Positions 8,992 to 17,362 of a stretch of 64,000 bases of DNA are shown here, piece by piece. Position 1 is the first letter of the stretch; each line of letters opens with the position of its first letter. The notes under the pieces were generated by a model, which was not told the DNA's origin, made no database searches, and saw nothing but the letters and a program-made list of their open reading frames with translations. This DNA is from Lysinibacillus_B sp042920265 (GTDB lineage: Bacteria > Bacillota > Bacilli > Bacillales_A > Planococcaceae). Location of the stretch: NCBI RefSeq assembly GCF_042920265.1, contig NZ_JBDQZI010000005.1:1-64000 (forward strand), given 5' to 3'. The position numbers and the translations under genes are program-made.

Positions 8992-9384
8992 TTAACACTC
9001 ACATTGTTCAGTAGGTAGATTTGGAGACGTTAAAAGTGTAGTCGGGAAATTCATAGTCTTCCATGCAGCTATACCACCACTCAACTCTTTCACTTTATAT
9101 CCATTTTCTAAAAGAATAAGGGCAGCTTTTGCAGCTGTATTGCACCATACATCCCAGCAATATAAAACGATAATTTTTTCTTTTGGAATTTCTGAAAGGT
9201 GATTCTCTAACTCAACTTGGGGTATTTCTACAGCCCCGTTGATTTTTTCTTTTTTTAGATGAGGCGGACCATTCCGAACATCTAGCAATACATACTCATC
9301 TGGATTTTGTTTACTCGCTTGCATATAATCCATTGGGCTAAAAGTAGACTCGATACGATTTTTAAAAAATTCAATTTGATTCAT
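8992..9384 (-). CDS. Single-domain rhodanese-like protein
   Basis: A 130-residue rhodanese-fold protein. The probable active-site Cys76 lies in LYCWDVWCN, with a second Cys81 in the loop and a C-terminal CEC. The motif VLLDVRN begins the domain. Rhodaneses carry persulfide sulfur for transfer or detoxification. The stop codon of the MarR gene is directly followed by this ATG, so the two form one operon, which suggests a redox- or sulfur-responsive switch. The C-terminal Cys pair is an oddity. Confidence 0.85.
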   Translation of the reverse strand: MNQIEFFKNRIESTFSPMDYMQASKQNPDEYVLLDVRNGPPHLKKEKINGAVEIPQVELENHLSEIPKEKIIVLYCWDVWCNTAAKAALILLENGYKVKELSGGIAAWKTMNFPTTLLTSPNLPTEQCEC

Positions 9385-9813
9385 TTATGATTCCTCCTGA
9401 TTTTTAAAAATTTTTATTAAAAGATCTTTTAATAAACGGGCTTCTTGGTCACTTAAAGGGGAGAGTATTTTCTTTTCAGATTGCTCTAACGTACTCCAAC
9501 AGTCTTCTAAAATCTGTTTTCCTTTATCTGTAATGGTTAAGCAATAGGATCTTCTATCTTGCGGGTTTTTAGTTCTCGTTAAATATTTCAGTGCTTCCAA
9601 ATGGTCAATAAAACTAACCATTGTTGTTCGATCAATTTTTAGTTCGTCTGCGATTTCCTTCTGGGAGGAATTTGGTTTTTCATCGATTTTAATAAGAACA
9701 CCATATTGTTTCACGTTAATATCATAAGGTGTTAACTTTTGAGAAAACTCCATTTCAAACAGTTGCTCCACTTTTCCCGTAATAAATCCATAAGATTTAA
9801 AAATTCTACTCAA
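9385..9813 (-). CDS. MarR-family transcriptional regulator
   Basis: A 142-residue winged-helix MarR protein. The recognition region SQKEIADELKIDRTTMVSFI and the wing LTRTKNPQDRRSYCLTITDKG, with the family DRR signature, are clear. It has one cysteine only, in the wing. It precedes and abuts the rhodanese gene. A perfect inverted repeat lies about 35 bases upstream of its start and is probably its operator. MarR-rhodanese pairs often respond to sulfide, persulfide or electrophiles. Confidence 0.9.
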   Translation of the reverse strand: MSRIFKSYGFITGKVEQLFEMEFSQKLTPYDINVKQYGVLIKIDEKPNSSQKEIADELKIDRTTMVSFIDHLEALKYLTRTKNPQDRRSYCLTITDKGKQILEDCWSTLEQSEKKILSPLSDQEARLLKDLLIKIFKNQEES

Positions 9814-9848
9814 TTATAGTCACCTCTTCATTTAATCATTATTTATGA

Positions 9849-9867
9849 TAATCAGTATAACTGATTA
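9849..9867 (-). promoter_or_regulatory. Inverted repeat, probable MarR operator
   Basis: TAATCAG, 5 bases, CTGATTA: a perfect 7-5-7 palindrome in the promoter region of the MarR-rhodanese operon. Size and position fit a MarR dimer site. Confidence 0.6.
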
Positions 9868-10199
9868 ATTTTCGAAAGGCAAATCGAAGGTAGCTTCAAT
9901 TCTATTAAGCTAGAATTACAACTAATATTCATATAAATGAAGAAAAGAATGACATTTTTAATATTGAAGAATAAGTTTAGCTAAAATTGAGTGTGCTTCA
10001 GCAGAAGGGCTTTAAGTAGAACTGAAGTATTGTATAACGATTTTAGTTGTGGACATTTATGTAAAAATTCACTTGCTTTATCTGGTGGTTATTTAAGATA
10101 AAAAAATACTATTTATATACACGTAATATTCAGAATTTATTAAAACTATTGTGAATTATGATAGATTCTGTTACTGTAAGAATTACAAAAAAATATCAT

Positions 10200-10360
10200 A
10201 TTATTGGTGCAAATACTATTTTGTTATTTGCTTAAAAGGGAAGTCGGTGCAAATCCGACGCTGTCCCGCAACTGTAAATCGGAGTAACTCACAAATGCCA
10301 CTGGGAAACTGGGAAGGCTGTGAGGCGCGTTGATGATGAGCCAGGAGACCTGCCAATAAA
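10200..10360 (+). promoter_or_regulatory. Cobalamin (AdoCbl) riboswitch
   Basis: The conserved cobalamin riboswitch elements appear in order: GGTGCAAAT near 10206, AAGGGAAGTCGGTGCAAATC, GACGCTGTCCCGCAACTGTA, and the B12 box GCCAGGAGACCTGCC at about 10340-10354. It lies upstream of the BtuC-BtuD-BtuF-like genes, and a terminator follows at 10435-10464. It should switch the operon off when cobalamin is abundant. Confidence 0.95.
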
Positions 10361-10434
10361 TAGTAGAGCATTTACATAGAACCACGAGGATGGTTGTAGT
10401 GAGTAGGGCAAATATACCCTTTATTTCGCTATGA

Positions 10435-10464
10435 CAATCTCCTTGGATTCAAGGAGATTTTTTT
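10435..10464 (+). terminator. Riboswitch expression-platform terminator
   Basis: The arms AATCTCCTT and AAGGAGATT enclose about 6 bases and are followed by TTTTTTATTT, 60 bases before the transporter operon. It is the likely attenuator controlled by the cobalamin riboswitch. Confidence 0.8.
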
Positions 10465-10524
10465 ATTTGTCTTTATAAGCTGCGGGAACAAAGAGAGAAA
10501 TAAAACCTTTGAAAGGAGCTTAGT

Positions 10525-11583
10525 GTGCAGAAAAAAGGAAAGATTCATTTTGGTTTTCTTGTGGCAATTTTGCTCATTGTTTTGATGATTTCCACAACAA
10601 TAGCCGTTATCATTGGTTCTGTTTCTATTACACCTGGGACCGTTTGGCGGGTTATTTTATCGCATGTGCCGTGGAATGTATTGGGGATTGAAGCGGACTG
10701 GAGCCGATCACAAGAAATTATTATTTGGCAAATTCGGACACCCCGCGTGCTATTAGCGATGGTCGTCGGGGCAGGACTTGCGATTTCAGGTGCAGCGATT
10801 CAAGCACTTGTGCGGAACTCGATAGCGGATCCGTATATTTTAGGGATTTCATCTGGTGCTTCTGTTGGTGCTACAGCGGTAATTTTACTTGGGGCCTTTT
10901 CCTTTTTAGGGATGTATGCGCTATCATTTGCGGCCTTTATCGGGGCAACGGTTGCGGTTGTCATTGTCTTTTTATTATCAAGAGTCGGGGGACGGGTGTC
11001 TGTCATTCGTTTGTTATTAGCCGGGATTGCCGTGTCACTTGTGCTATCTGCCATGACCAACTTTATGCTCCTCATGTCTAAGGAAGAGGGCGGGATCAAA
11101 GCGGTAATGCACTGGATGATGGGCAGTTTAGCAGGTGCGAAGTGGAGTAACTTAATGCTGCCGATTATTGTATTTGTCGTTGTGTATGTAGTATTACGCA
11201 TTCATGCGCGTCATTTGAACTTACTATTACTTGGAGAAGAATCGGCACTCACGTTAGGTGTGAACCTAGAGAAGTTTCGTTTATTACTCATTTTATTGGT
11301 CTCACTTTTAACAGGGGTGCTTGTTGCTGTCAGTGGTGCCATCGGATTTATTGGCTTAATTATCCCGCATGTTGTCCGCATGCTCGTTGGTTCCAATTAT
11401 AAATTTGTTTTACCCATTAGCGCTTTACTCGGCGCCATTTTCCTCGTTTGGGCAGATGCATTAGCACGGATTATTATTGCGCCTGAGGAAATGCCGATTG
11501 GGATTATTACGGCATTATGCGGTTGTCCATTTTTCATTTGGATGCTGCGCAAACAAACCTACTCATTTGGGGAGGGTGAATAA
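10525..11583 (+). CDS. btuC: FecCD/BtuC-family ABC transporter permease (cobalamin)
   Basis: A 352-residue multi-spanning permease of the FecCD/BtuC family. It contains the typical stretches TPRVLLAMVVGAGLAISGAA, NSIADPYILGISSGASVGA and GAIGFIGLIIPHVVRMLVG. As a dimer it forms the membrane channel of a vitamin B12 or siderophore importer. The cobalamin riboswitch upstream points to B12 or a cobinamide-like corrinoid. It starts at GTG behind AAAGGAGCT and its stop is immediately followed by the ATPase ATG. The gene name is assigned from context. Confidence 0.88.
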   Translation: MQKKGKIHFGFLVAILLIVLMISTTIAVIIGSVSITPGTVWRVILSHVPWNVLGIEADWSRSQEIIIWQIRTPRVLLAMVVGAGLAISGAAIQALVRNSIADPYILGISSGASVGATAVILLGAFSFLGMYALSFAAFIGATVAVVIVFLLSRVGGRVSVIRLLLAGIAVSLVLSAMTNFMLLMSKEEGGIKAVMHWMMGSLAGAKWSNLMLPIIVFVVVYVVLRIHARHLNLLLLGEESALTLGVNLEKFRLLLILLVSLLTGVLVAVSGAIGFIGLIIPHVVRMLVGSNYKFVLPISALLGAIFLVWADALARIIIAPEEMPIGIITALCGCPFFIWMLRKQTYSFGEGE

Positions 11584-12357
11584 ATGGTATATGTGGCACA
11601 AAATCTTTCTTATGCCATCGGACAAGCAACAATTCTCCAGAATGTGTCTGTCCATGTGAAAGAGCGTGAATTGGTAGGGTTGATCGGCCCTAATGGTAGT
11701 GGCAAATCGACATTATTAAAAAATATGTATCGGATGCTACAGCCAAATGAAGGGCAAGTTTTTCTTTTTGGCGAGGACATGCTAACGAAACCAGCAAAAG
11801 CTGTCGCGAAACAGTTAGCGGTCGTCGGACAAGAAACACCTGTATTGTTTGAATTTACGGTGAGAGATTTAGTCGCGATGGGGCGTACACCGCATAAACG
11901 ATTGATTGAACGAGATACCGTAGAGGACCGACAAATTGTAGAGCAATCGATGGAGCAAACAGGGATCGCCCATCTGAGTGAGCGCCATTTCAGCTCATTG
12001 TCAGGTGGGGAAAAGAAGCGCGTCATTGTGGCAAGAGCATTGGCACAGCAAGCGCAAGTGATGGTGCTAGATGAGCCAACGAATCATTTAGATATTCAGC
12101 ATCAGCTGCAATTAATGGATTTAATTCGGAGTTTACCTATTACGATTATGGTGGCACTCCATGATTTAAATATTGCCGCTACGTATTGCGACAAAATTTA
12201 TGTGATGAAAAAAGGGGAAGTTGTTGCTTATGGTACGCCGTTAGAGGTGCTGACACCAGCGCTTTTACGCGATGTTTTTGGCGTACATGCGGAAATCGGT
12301 ATTCACCCGATTACGAAGAAGCCGCAATTATTTTATATACCTGAATCCATGTTATAG
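11584..12357 (+). CDS. btuD: ABC transporter ATPase (cobalamin, BtuD-like)
   Basis: A 257-residue ATPase that powers the importer. Walker A GPNGSGKST is at 35-43, the signature LSGGE at 139-143 and Walker B VMVLDEPTNHLD ends near 170, followed by the H-loop in VALHDLN. It matches the FecE/BtuD group. The ATG directly follows the permease stop, which indicates translational coupling. Substrate assignment rests on the B12 riboswitch upstream. Confidence 0.9.
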   Translation: MVYVAQNLSYAIGQATILQNVSVHVKERELVGLIGPNGSGKSTLLKNMYRMLQPNEGQVFLFGEDMLTKPAKAVAKQLAVVGQETPVLFEFTVRDLVAMGRTPHKRLIERDTVEDRQIVEQSMEQTGIAHLSERHFSSLSGGEKKRVIVARALAQQAQVMVLDEPTNHLDIQHQLQLMDLIRSLPITIMVALHDLNIAATYCDKIYVMKKGEVVAYGTPLEVLTPALLRDVFGVHAEIGIHPITKKPQLFYIPESML

Positions 12358-12413
12358 ATCGTGAGGAAGCATACACTTCTTTCTATATAAATTAAAAATA
12401 AAGGGAGATTGAC

Positions 12414-13397
12414 ATGAAAAAATTGAAGAACATGTGGCTTGTGTTTATCACGGTTATGGCACTGAGCGTTTTAGGTGCTTGTAGCAATGAAGAAGGCAAG
12501 CAAGAAAAAGTAGAACCTGCACAAGCGGAAGAAACTGCCGTAACAATTGAAAATAATGACACAACACAAGTGTATGAGGAAGCACCGACAAAAGCGATTT
12601 CCTTAAACCAACACGTGACAGAAATTATGCTAGCGTTAGGCTTAGAGGATTCGATGGTTGGTACGGCTTATTTAGATGATGAAATTTACGAACCACTGCA
12701 AGAGGCGTATGCGAAAGTGCCTGTATTAGCAGAGCAATATCCAACGAAAGAGCAAGTGATTGATGCAGAGGCAGATTTTTTATATGCAGGCTGGAAAAGT
12801 GGCTTTAGTGAAAAAGGCATTGGAACAGTAGAGGAACTAAAGGCGTTAGGCATTCACACGTATTTACATACATCTTCAAGTATAAATAATCCAACATTAG
12901 AGGACATTTTCACCGATATTCGTAATATCGCAAAAATCTTCCGTGTAGAAGATCGCGGGGAAGCATTAATTGAACAAATGGCAAGTGATGTAGAGGCAGT
13001 TCGTGCAAAATTGCCTGAGCAAGCGGAGCCATTACGTGTACTTGTGTATGATAGTGGAGAGCAAGACGTGTTTACAGCAGCTCAAAACTTTATGAATGAG
13101 CTAGTGACAATTGCAGGAGGACAAAATGTTTTTGGTGATGTCGAGTCTGGTTGGACAACGGTATCAAAGGAAGATGCTGTTGAACGTGACCCACAAGTAA
13201 TTGTCGTCATTGATTATGGTTCTACAACAGCGGAAGAAAAAATAGCGTTTTTAAAAAATGACCCAGCATTAAAAGAAATGGATGCGGTGTTAAATGAACG
13301 CTTTGTCATTTTACCATTATCAGCTGCATCAGAAGGTGTACGTGCAGCCGAAGCGATTAAAATTTTAGCAGAAGGCTTCTACCCAGAAAGCTTTTAA
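12414..13397 (+). CDS. btuF: Cobalamin/siderophore-type ABC substrate-binding lipoprotein
   Basis: A 327-residue extracellular binding protein. The signal peptide ends in the lipobox LGAC with Cys23, so it is lipid-anchored. A Glu/Ala-rich linker follows. The rest is a class III (BtuF/FhuD) periplasmic-binding fold, with AISLNQHVTEIMLALGLED near the start and VVSKE.. DPQVIVVIDYG at the end of the second lobe. It completes the riboswitch-controlled importer and has its own GGGAGATTGAC ribosome site, 56 bases after the ATPase. Confidence 0.88.
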   Translation: MKKLKNMWLVFITVMALSVLGACSNEEGKQEKVEPAQAEETAVTIENNDTTQVYEEAPTKAISLNQHVTEIMLALGLEDSMVGTAYLDDEIYEPLQEAYAKVPVLAEQYPTKEQVIDAEADFLYAGWKSGFSEKGIGTVEELKALGIHTYLHTSSSINNPTLEDIFTDIRNIAKIFRVEDRGEALIEQMASDVEAVRAKLPEQAEPLRVLVYDSGEQDVFTAAQNFMNELVTIAGGQNVFGDVESGWTTVSKEDAVERDPQVIVVIDYGSTTAEEKIAFLKNDPALKEMDAVLNERFVILPLSAASEGVRAAEAIKILAEGFYPESF

Positions 13398-13406
13398 TAA
13401 GTAGAG

Positions 13407-13437
13407 ATAAGCTAGCGTTTTGCTAGCTTATTTTCAT
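13407..13437 (+). terminator. Terminator after the binding-protein gene
   Basis: The arms ATAAGCTAGC and GCTAGCTTAT enclose a TTTT loop and are followed by TTTTC. It separates the importer from the next gene, which is only 18 bases further on, so partial readthrough is likely. Confidence 0.7.
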
Positions 13438-13454
13438 CTAGAGGGGGACGTACT

Positions 13455-14141
13455 ATGGGGCGCAATGCATTTACTAAAAATGTGCCAGAGCATACATTTG
13501 CGACATTAAATAAGGAAAGTTCATATACACGCTTAGCGATTAGTCCAGGGGTGATTAATAAACATTACACACCTGCACAATTGCAAAAAATAGCGGAAAT
13601 CGTAGGAGAAGATGGAGCGATTAAATATTCTGCTTCGTATTATTTACTTATATCTGTCCCTACAGAAAAACGATTAGAAATCTGTCAGCAGCTAGAGGAT
13701 GTAGGGTTATATATTGCGCAACAAGGCGCGGTTGTAGACATGAAGGCATGTGACTTTTGTGATGGTGAAAAAATGGAAGCCGCAGCGATAACAGAAGCCC
13801 TGTATAAAACATTCGTTGGGCAAGCTGTACGGAATCGACTTCGACTGAATGTAAATGGCTGCGCCTCTGCATGCTATAACGCAATGTACGATGATATTGG
13901 ACTTGTGTACCAGCAGGATAGCTTTGACGTGTATGTTGGAGCGATTCCCATGGGCAGGCATGCACAAGCTGGGAAATTATTTGCGAAAAATGTATCGGTA
14001 GAAAATATTGAAGCCTTCCTACAAGAAATGCTTCACATATATAATGAATTTGCTCGGGAGAATGAGCCATTTCATCGTTTTTTTAAGCGTACAAAAGCAG
14101 AAGCTTTTTGGGCAAATCTACGTGTAAGCCACATGGATTAA
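13455..14141 (+). CDS. Short siroheme nitrite/sulfite reductase-like protein
   Basis: This 228-residue protein resembles one half of a nitrite/sulfite reductase: an N-terminal ferredoxin-like half-domain, then a 4Fe-4S/siroheme-type cluster region. Four cysteines are placed as C99-x2-C102 and C136-x3-C140 (NVNGCASAC). The usual siroheme pattern is C-x5-C and C-x3-C, so the first pair is atypical. Full reductases are about twice as long. It follows a B12-riboswitch-controlled importer and a readthrough-prone terminator. I infer a role in corrinoid or tetrapyrrole redox chemistry, such as a CobG-like or reductive decyanation step, but cannot demonstrate it. Confidence 0.65.
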   Translation: MGRNAFTKNVPEHTFATLNKESSYTRLAISPGVINKHYTPAQLQKIAEIVGEDGAIKYSASYYLLISVPTEKRLEICQQLEDVGLYIAQQGAVVDMKACDFCDGEKMEAAAITEALYKTFVGQAVRNRLRLNVNGCASACYNAMYDDIGLVYQQDSFDVYVGAIPMGRHAQAGKLFAKNVSVENIEAFLQEMLHIYNEFARENEPFHRFFKRTKAEAFWANLRVSHMD

Positions 14142-14245
14142 TTATGCGATCGTTTTCGCTATTGAAACTTTTAGTGATCTCATCCGTATAGGTAAATATT
14201 GCTTTTTGTATAATGGGCATGGAAAAAGAGAAGGGGAGAGCGAGC

Positions 14246-14770
14246 GTGGTTACCTGGATTATTCTTGCTGAAATTGCATTTTGGATTGCCATTATAGCAG
14301 GGCTTATAGCGCGGTACATACTAAAGAAAGAACGATTAAGTATTATCTTCTTTTTACTAACGCCTATCATTGATTTCGCTTTATTCATGTTAACAGCAAT
14401 CGATTTAAAAAACGGGCAAGCTGCTACCGCTGTGCATGGCATTGCGGCCATTTATATCGGTGTTTCCGTTGCATATGGGAAAACATTCATTGATTGGGCA
14501 GATGAAAAGTTCCGCATTTGGATAGTAAAGCAGCCGAATACGAAAGAACGGCTCGTTGGTAGAGCAAAAGGCGTTCATGAGGTAAAGCTATGGATGCGGC
14601 ACATTGTGGCATATGCCGTCGGAGGCGTGTTGTTATGGGCGATGATTCAGTATATCGGGCAAGCAGGCGATACGACAACATTACAGCAAATGCTGAAGGT
14701 TTGGGGACTCGTTGTGCTAATTGATGGCGCGATTAGTATTTCTTATGTTGTATTGCCGGAGAGGAAATAA
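14246..14770 (+). CDS. Integral membrane protein of unknown function
   Basis: A polytopic membrane protein with about four helices (for example TWIILAEIAFWIAIIAGLIA). A start at 14213 is possible, but a TATAAT box overlaps it (14209-14214) and it has no ribosome site. GTG at 14246 has AAGGGGAG seven bases before it, giving 174 residues. It follows the siroheme-like gene at about 100 bases and seems to have its own promoter. Three degenerate repeats follow its end. I do not recognise the family with confidence. Confidence 0.7.
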   Translation: MVTWIILAEIAFWIAIIAGLIARYILKKERLSIIFFLLTPIIDFALFMLTAIDLKNGQAATAVHGIAAIYIGVSVAYGKTFIDWADEKFRIWIVKQPNTKERLVGRAKGVHEVKLWMRHIVAYAVGGVLLWAMIQYIGQAGDTTTLQQMLKVWGLVVLIDGAISISYVVLPERK

Positions 14771-14780
14771 TAGTTTAGGT

Positions 14781-14848
14781 GGAAACCGTAAAAGCGCGTA
14801 AAACTATTGGAAACCCGCGTAAAATACATCGGAAACCACGTAAATATG
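14781..14848. repeat. Three degenerate short direct repeats
   Basis: GGAAACC followed after 0-4 bases by CGTAAA occurs at about 14781, 14809 and 14831, with 22-28 base spacing. It lies between two converging genes. The units are too few and unequal for CRISPR. Confidence 0.45.
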
Positions 14849-14889
14849 ATGTCAATTCCGCTATATCAATATAATGACGGAAGCAAAAA

Positions 14890-14916
14890 AAGGGTGCGAC
14901 AAAAGTCAACACCCTT
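14890..14916 (-). terminator. Terminator of the L25/Ctc gene
   Basis: On the minus strand the arms AAGGGTG and CACCCTT enclose 13 bases and are followed by a run of T. It lies directly after the ctc stop codon. Confidence 0.75.
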
Positions 14917-14932
14917 ACACGTATTTATTCTT

Positions 14933-15520
14933 TTATACTTGCCCGGCTTCTTCTTCAACCGCAGCTTCTGCTACTGTTGGAGCCATCACTGTAGCGAGTG
15001 TATAACCATCTTCTGTCACAATATCAAAGCCAACCTGCTCTCGAATATCGACAACTGCTATGGAACTACCAATAGCTAGGTGAGAGATATCGATTTCAAT
15101 CGATTCAGGAATTTCCGCAGGCTTTACCTTCACTCTGATGTTTAAGTTTGGTTGCATTAAAATGCCACCTTCTTTAACCCCAATGGATTCGCCTGTTAAT
15201 ACAATTGGTACGTCTACTTCCAATTCCTCTGACATATTAATCGCTTGGAAATCAACGTGGGTAATAGTATTCTTTAATGCGCAACGCTGTACTTCACTAA
15301 TAACAGCATTAACACTTTGCTCATCTACTGCTAGCTTAAAAATATTATTTAAGCCATTTGCTACAATCATTTTCGAAACCTTCTTTGCATCGACAAAGAT
15401 CGGTGTCGTATCTGTTTGGTAGCCGTAGACAACTGCGGGTACACCGCCATTTTCTCGAATCTCGCGTAAAATTGAACGAGATCCTGCCTCACGCTTTGTC
15501 GCTTGTAAAACAATACTCAT
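14933..15520 (-). CDS. ctc: 50S ribosomal protein L25/general stress protein Ctc
   Basis: A 195-residue protein: the 5S-rRNA-binding L25 domain (about 1-92, including VVYGYQTDTTPIFVDAKKV) joined to the longer C-terminal beta domain of the Ctc (TL5) type. It binds 5S rRNA in the large subunit and is stress-induced in Bacillus subtilis through sigma B. The length fits Ctc. Upstream on the minus strand I see a poor GTTTTC-N16-GGGTTT match to a sigma B promoter and a hairpin at 15556-15573 in the leader, neither decisive. Confidence 0.94.
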   Translation of the reverse strand: MSIVLQATKREAGSRSILREIRENGGVPAVVYGYQTDTTPIFVDAKKVSKMIVANGLNNIFKLAVDEQSVNAVISEVQRCALKNTITHVDFQAINMSEELEVDVPIVLTGESIGVKEGGILMQPNLNIRVKVKPAEIPESIEIDISHLAIGSSIAVVDIREQVGFDIVTEDGYTLATVMAPTVAEAAVEEEAGQV

Positions 15521-15938
15521 ACTTCCTCAATTCCTTCCAATGTTATTTTTCGGCTGATTGTGTTAGAACAATCAATCGATTCAAGAATGCAACTCATCGT
15601 TTACACACTAAACCCGTACCTCAAATAAAAAGAAAACAACGCCAGTGAAATCTTACTGGAAAAAGAAGTGATAGTTTTTATTTTCTGCAAGCATTAAAGA
15701 CACTACATCTACCATTATAGTTAATTTTTAGTATAAAGCAAATTTAATGTAAACTTTCTGTAAATGGGGATATCCACGAGCGATGTTTTTTAAGCGTCTT
15801 TGTTTTGTTATGGAGGGGAATTTATAAGCTAACGGTATTATGTCTAGATCGCGGTGTAAGTTACCACATAGCGGGCTAAGATGCATTTTTTAGAAAAATT
15901 TGTATGCTATAATTTTTAGTATAAGGGGGGAACGGTGA
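15521..15938. other. Divergent promoter region between ctc and the LytTR gene
   Basis: About 420 bases with no gene. It contains a small hairpin (GATTGT-6-ACAATC at 15556-15573) in the ctc leader and AT-rich promoter-like sequence near 15900-15920 before the LytTR gene. Confidence 0.5.
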
Positions 15939-16382
15939 ATGCGGGTGGAGTTGAAAATTGATGCGAAGTGTGAAGAACCGTATGTAGAAATTCATACTGC
16001 CAAGTTAACACCGAATATTCAAGCAGCCATTTCGCTGTTGCAAAGTGAAAATGACACGTATATATTGACGGCCCAGCATGACAATAAAACGTATATGATG
16101 GACCCTGAAACGATTGTTGTTATTTGTACGGAAGGTAGGGAACTGGTGCTGTATGATGTAGCTAAAACACGGTACATCGTCAATAAACCTTTATATGAAC
16201 TGGAAGCGCAATTAGGGAAAGATTTTATTCGCATTTCAAAATCAGCCATTATTAATATCCGAAAAATTAAACATATTGAAGCAGCGTTTAACGGCACAAT
16301 GGAAGTGGAGCTGGTGATGGGGATAAAAGAAGTCATTACAAGAAATTACCGGAAGAAATTTAAAGAGCGATTGGGGGTTTAA
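15939..16382 (+). CDS. LytTR-domain DNA-binding regulator
   Basis: A 147-residue protein. An N-terminal segment of about 45 residues precedes a LytTR DNA-binding domain: DPETIVVICTEGRELVLYD, then LGKDFIRISKSAIINIRKIKHI and NYRKKFKERLG. There is no receiver domain. The next gene, 5 bases on, encodes a DUF3021 membrane protein. This gene pair corresponds to LytTR regulatory systems (such as HdrRM/BrsRM in Streptococcus mutans), in which the membrane protein restrains the regulator. The start follows GGGGGGAACGGTGA. Confidence 0.9.
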   Translation: MRVELKIDAKCEEPYVEIHTAKLTPNIQAAISLLQSENDTYILTAQHDNKTYMMDPETIVVICTEGRELVLYDVAKTRYIVNKPLYELEAQLGKDFIRISKSAIINIRKIKHIEAAFNGTMEVELVMGIKEVITRNYRKKFKERLGV

Positions 16383-16387
16383 CGTCC

Positions 16388-16819
16388 ATGCATATGATGA
16401 AATATTTATTGTTTGGTATTAGTTGGGGTTGTACAGCTTTCGTGTGTATGAATGTTATTGGCTATGTAATCGGAGGCGAGACCTTTTTACAAGTATTAGC
16501 TGAAAACTTTCTGGGCCATGTATTTGGTTCTATTCTGGTAGGTATTAGTTGTGCGACAACATCGATTGTTTACAGTATCGAACGTTTAACATTTTTACAA
16601 CAAACTTTCATCCATTTTAGTGTAGGATTAAGTACGTTTTTTATCGTTGCCTTTTCTTTGAAGTGGATTCCAGTATCATCGATCCCTTCTCTAATAGGCA
16701 TCATCATCGGTAATATTTTGATATTCACATTCTTTTGGTTTTTATTCTATTTATACAACCGACATGAAGTGCGAAAAATGAATAAAAAAATCAGTGCATT
16801 TTCAAGCAGTGAGGAATAG
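16388..16819 (+). CDS. DUF3021 membrane protein, partner of the LytTR regulator
   Basis: A 143-residue protein with four membrane helices. It matches the DUF3021 family in length, in its four-helix layout and in its place next to a LytTR gene. In known LytTR systems the membrane partner inhibits the regulator until an unknown signal is received. A GTG/CC gap of 5 bases separates it from the regulator. Two more small membrane genes follow (16849 and 17075) and may be part of the module. Confidence 0.85.
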   Translation: MHMMKYLLFGISWGCTAFVCMNVIGYVIGGETFLQVLAENFLGHVFGSILVGISCATTSIVYSIERLTFLQQTFIHFSVGLSTFFIVAFSLKWIPVSSIPSLIGIIIGNILIFTFFWFLFYLYNRHEVRKMNKKISAFSSSEE

Positions 16820-16848
16820 ATTGAGTGAAATAAGCAGGGTGGGATTTG

Positions 16849-17025
16849 ATGAAGTATACAATACATGTATTTATTTTGTGTTTACTGTTCTTTGTTATTC
16901 AATACTACGTCCTTGACCAACATATTGAGAATGCGGCGATGGGTAGTGGTGCATTTTTAATTATATTGATTATAACGAAGAAAATTAACGAAATCAGTGA
17001 GTCAAAAAATGATTGTAACGATTAA
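16849..17025 (+). CDS. Small membrane protein (58 aa)
   Basis: A 58-residue open frame with GGGTGGG about 5 bases before its ATG. Two hydrophobic helices are seen (YTIHVFILCLLFFVIQYYVL and GAFLIILIITKK), and the tail is charged (NEISESKNDCND). It lies 29 bases after the DUF3021 gene in the same orientation, so it probably belongs to the LytTR operon. The function is unknown. Confidence 0.65.
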   Translation: MKYTIHVFILCLLFFVIQYYVLDQHIENAAMGSGAFLIILIITKKINEISESKNDCND

Positions 17026-17074
17026 TATTCAAAAAGCAATTTCACCATAAAGTATTTTGAAATGGGGGAGTACA

Positions 17075-17362
17075 TTGAAAAAGAGATGGCTTGTTTTCAT
17101 AGCACTAGTAGTGATTGTTTTATGTTTGTTTACGTCACCTACAATTGCATTACGAACGCATTTATTTTTACTTGGGCATCCGATTATAGCGTTTGAAACA
17201 GAGTTTAAAAAAATTGATAGCTGGAATGATATTGGTGATAATGCACAACTGTATGAGCTAACGATACCACCATTTGAAACAGGTACTCAATCACACTTAG
17301 AAACCTTTTTAGTTAAGCAGTATGGGATTTTTTACATCCCTAAATTTTATGTGGATGTTTAA
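17075..17362 (+). CDS. Small protein with an N-terminal membrane anchor
   Basis: A 95-residue protein starting at TTG 17075, 4 bases behind GGGGGAG. An in-frame TTG at 17057 has no ribosome site. The first 25 residues (KKRWLVFIALVVIVLCLFTS) form a signal or anchor helix and the remainder is probably extracellular. No family is recognised. It is 50 bases after the 58-residue membrane gene and may be a member of the LytTR operon. Confidence 0.6.
   Translation: MKKRWLVFIALVVIVLCLFTSPTIALRTHLFLLGHPIIAFETEFKKIDSWNDIGDNAQLYELTIPPFETGTQSHLETFLVKQYGIFYIPKFYVDV

Noticed and set aside
10151..10333. 60-codon frame at the cobalamin riboswitch
   Set aside because: It lies inside the aptamer; the sequence is explained as structured RNA.
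14781..14848. CRISPR-like short repeats
   Set aside because: Only three imperfect units of unequal spacing, with no cas genes nearby.
15556..15640. Sigma B promoter for ctc
   Set aside because: The best match, GTTTTC-N16-GGGTTT, is too far from consensus to call, despite the known sigma B control of ctc in Bacillus subtilis.
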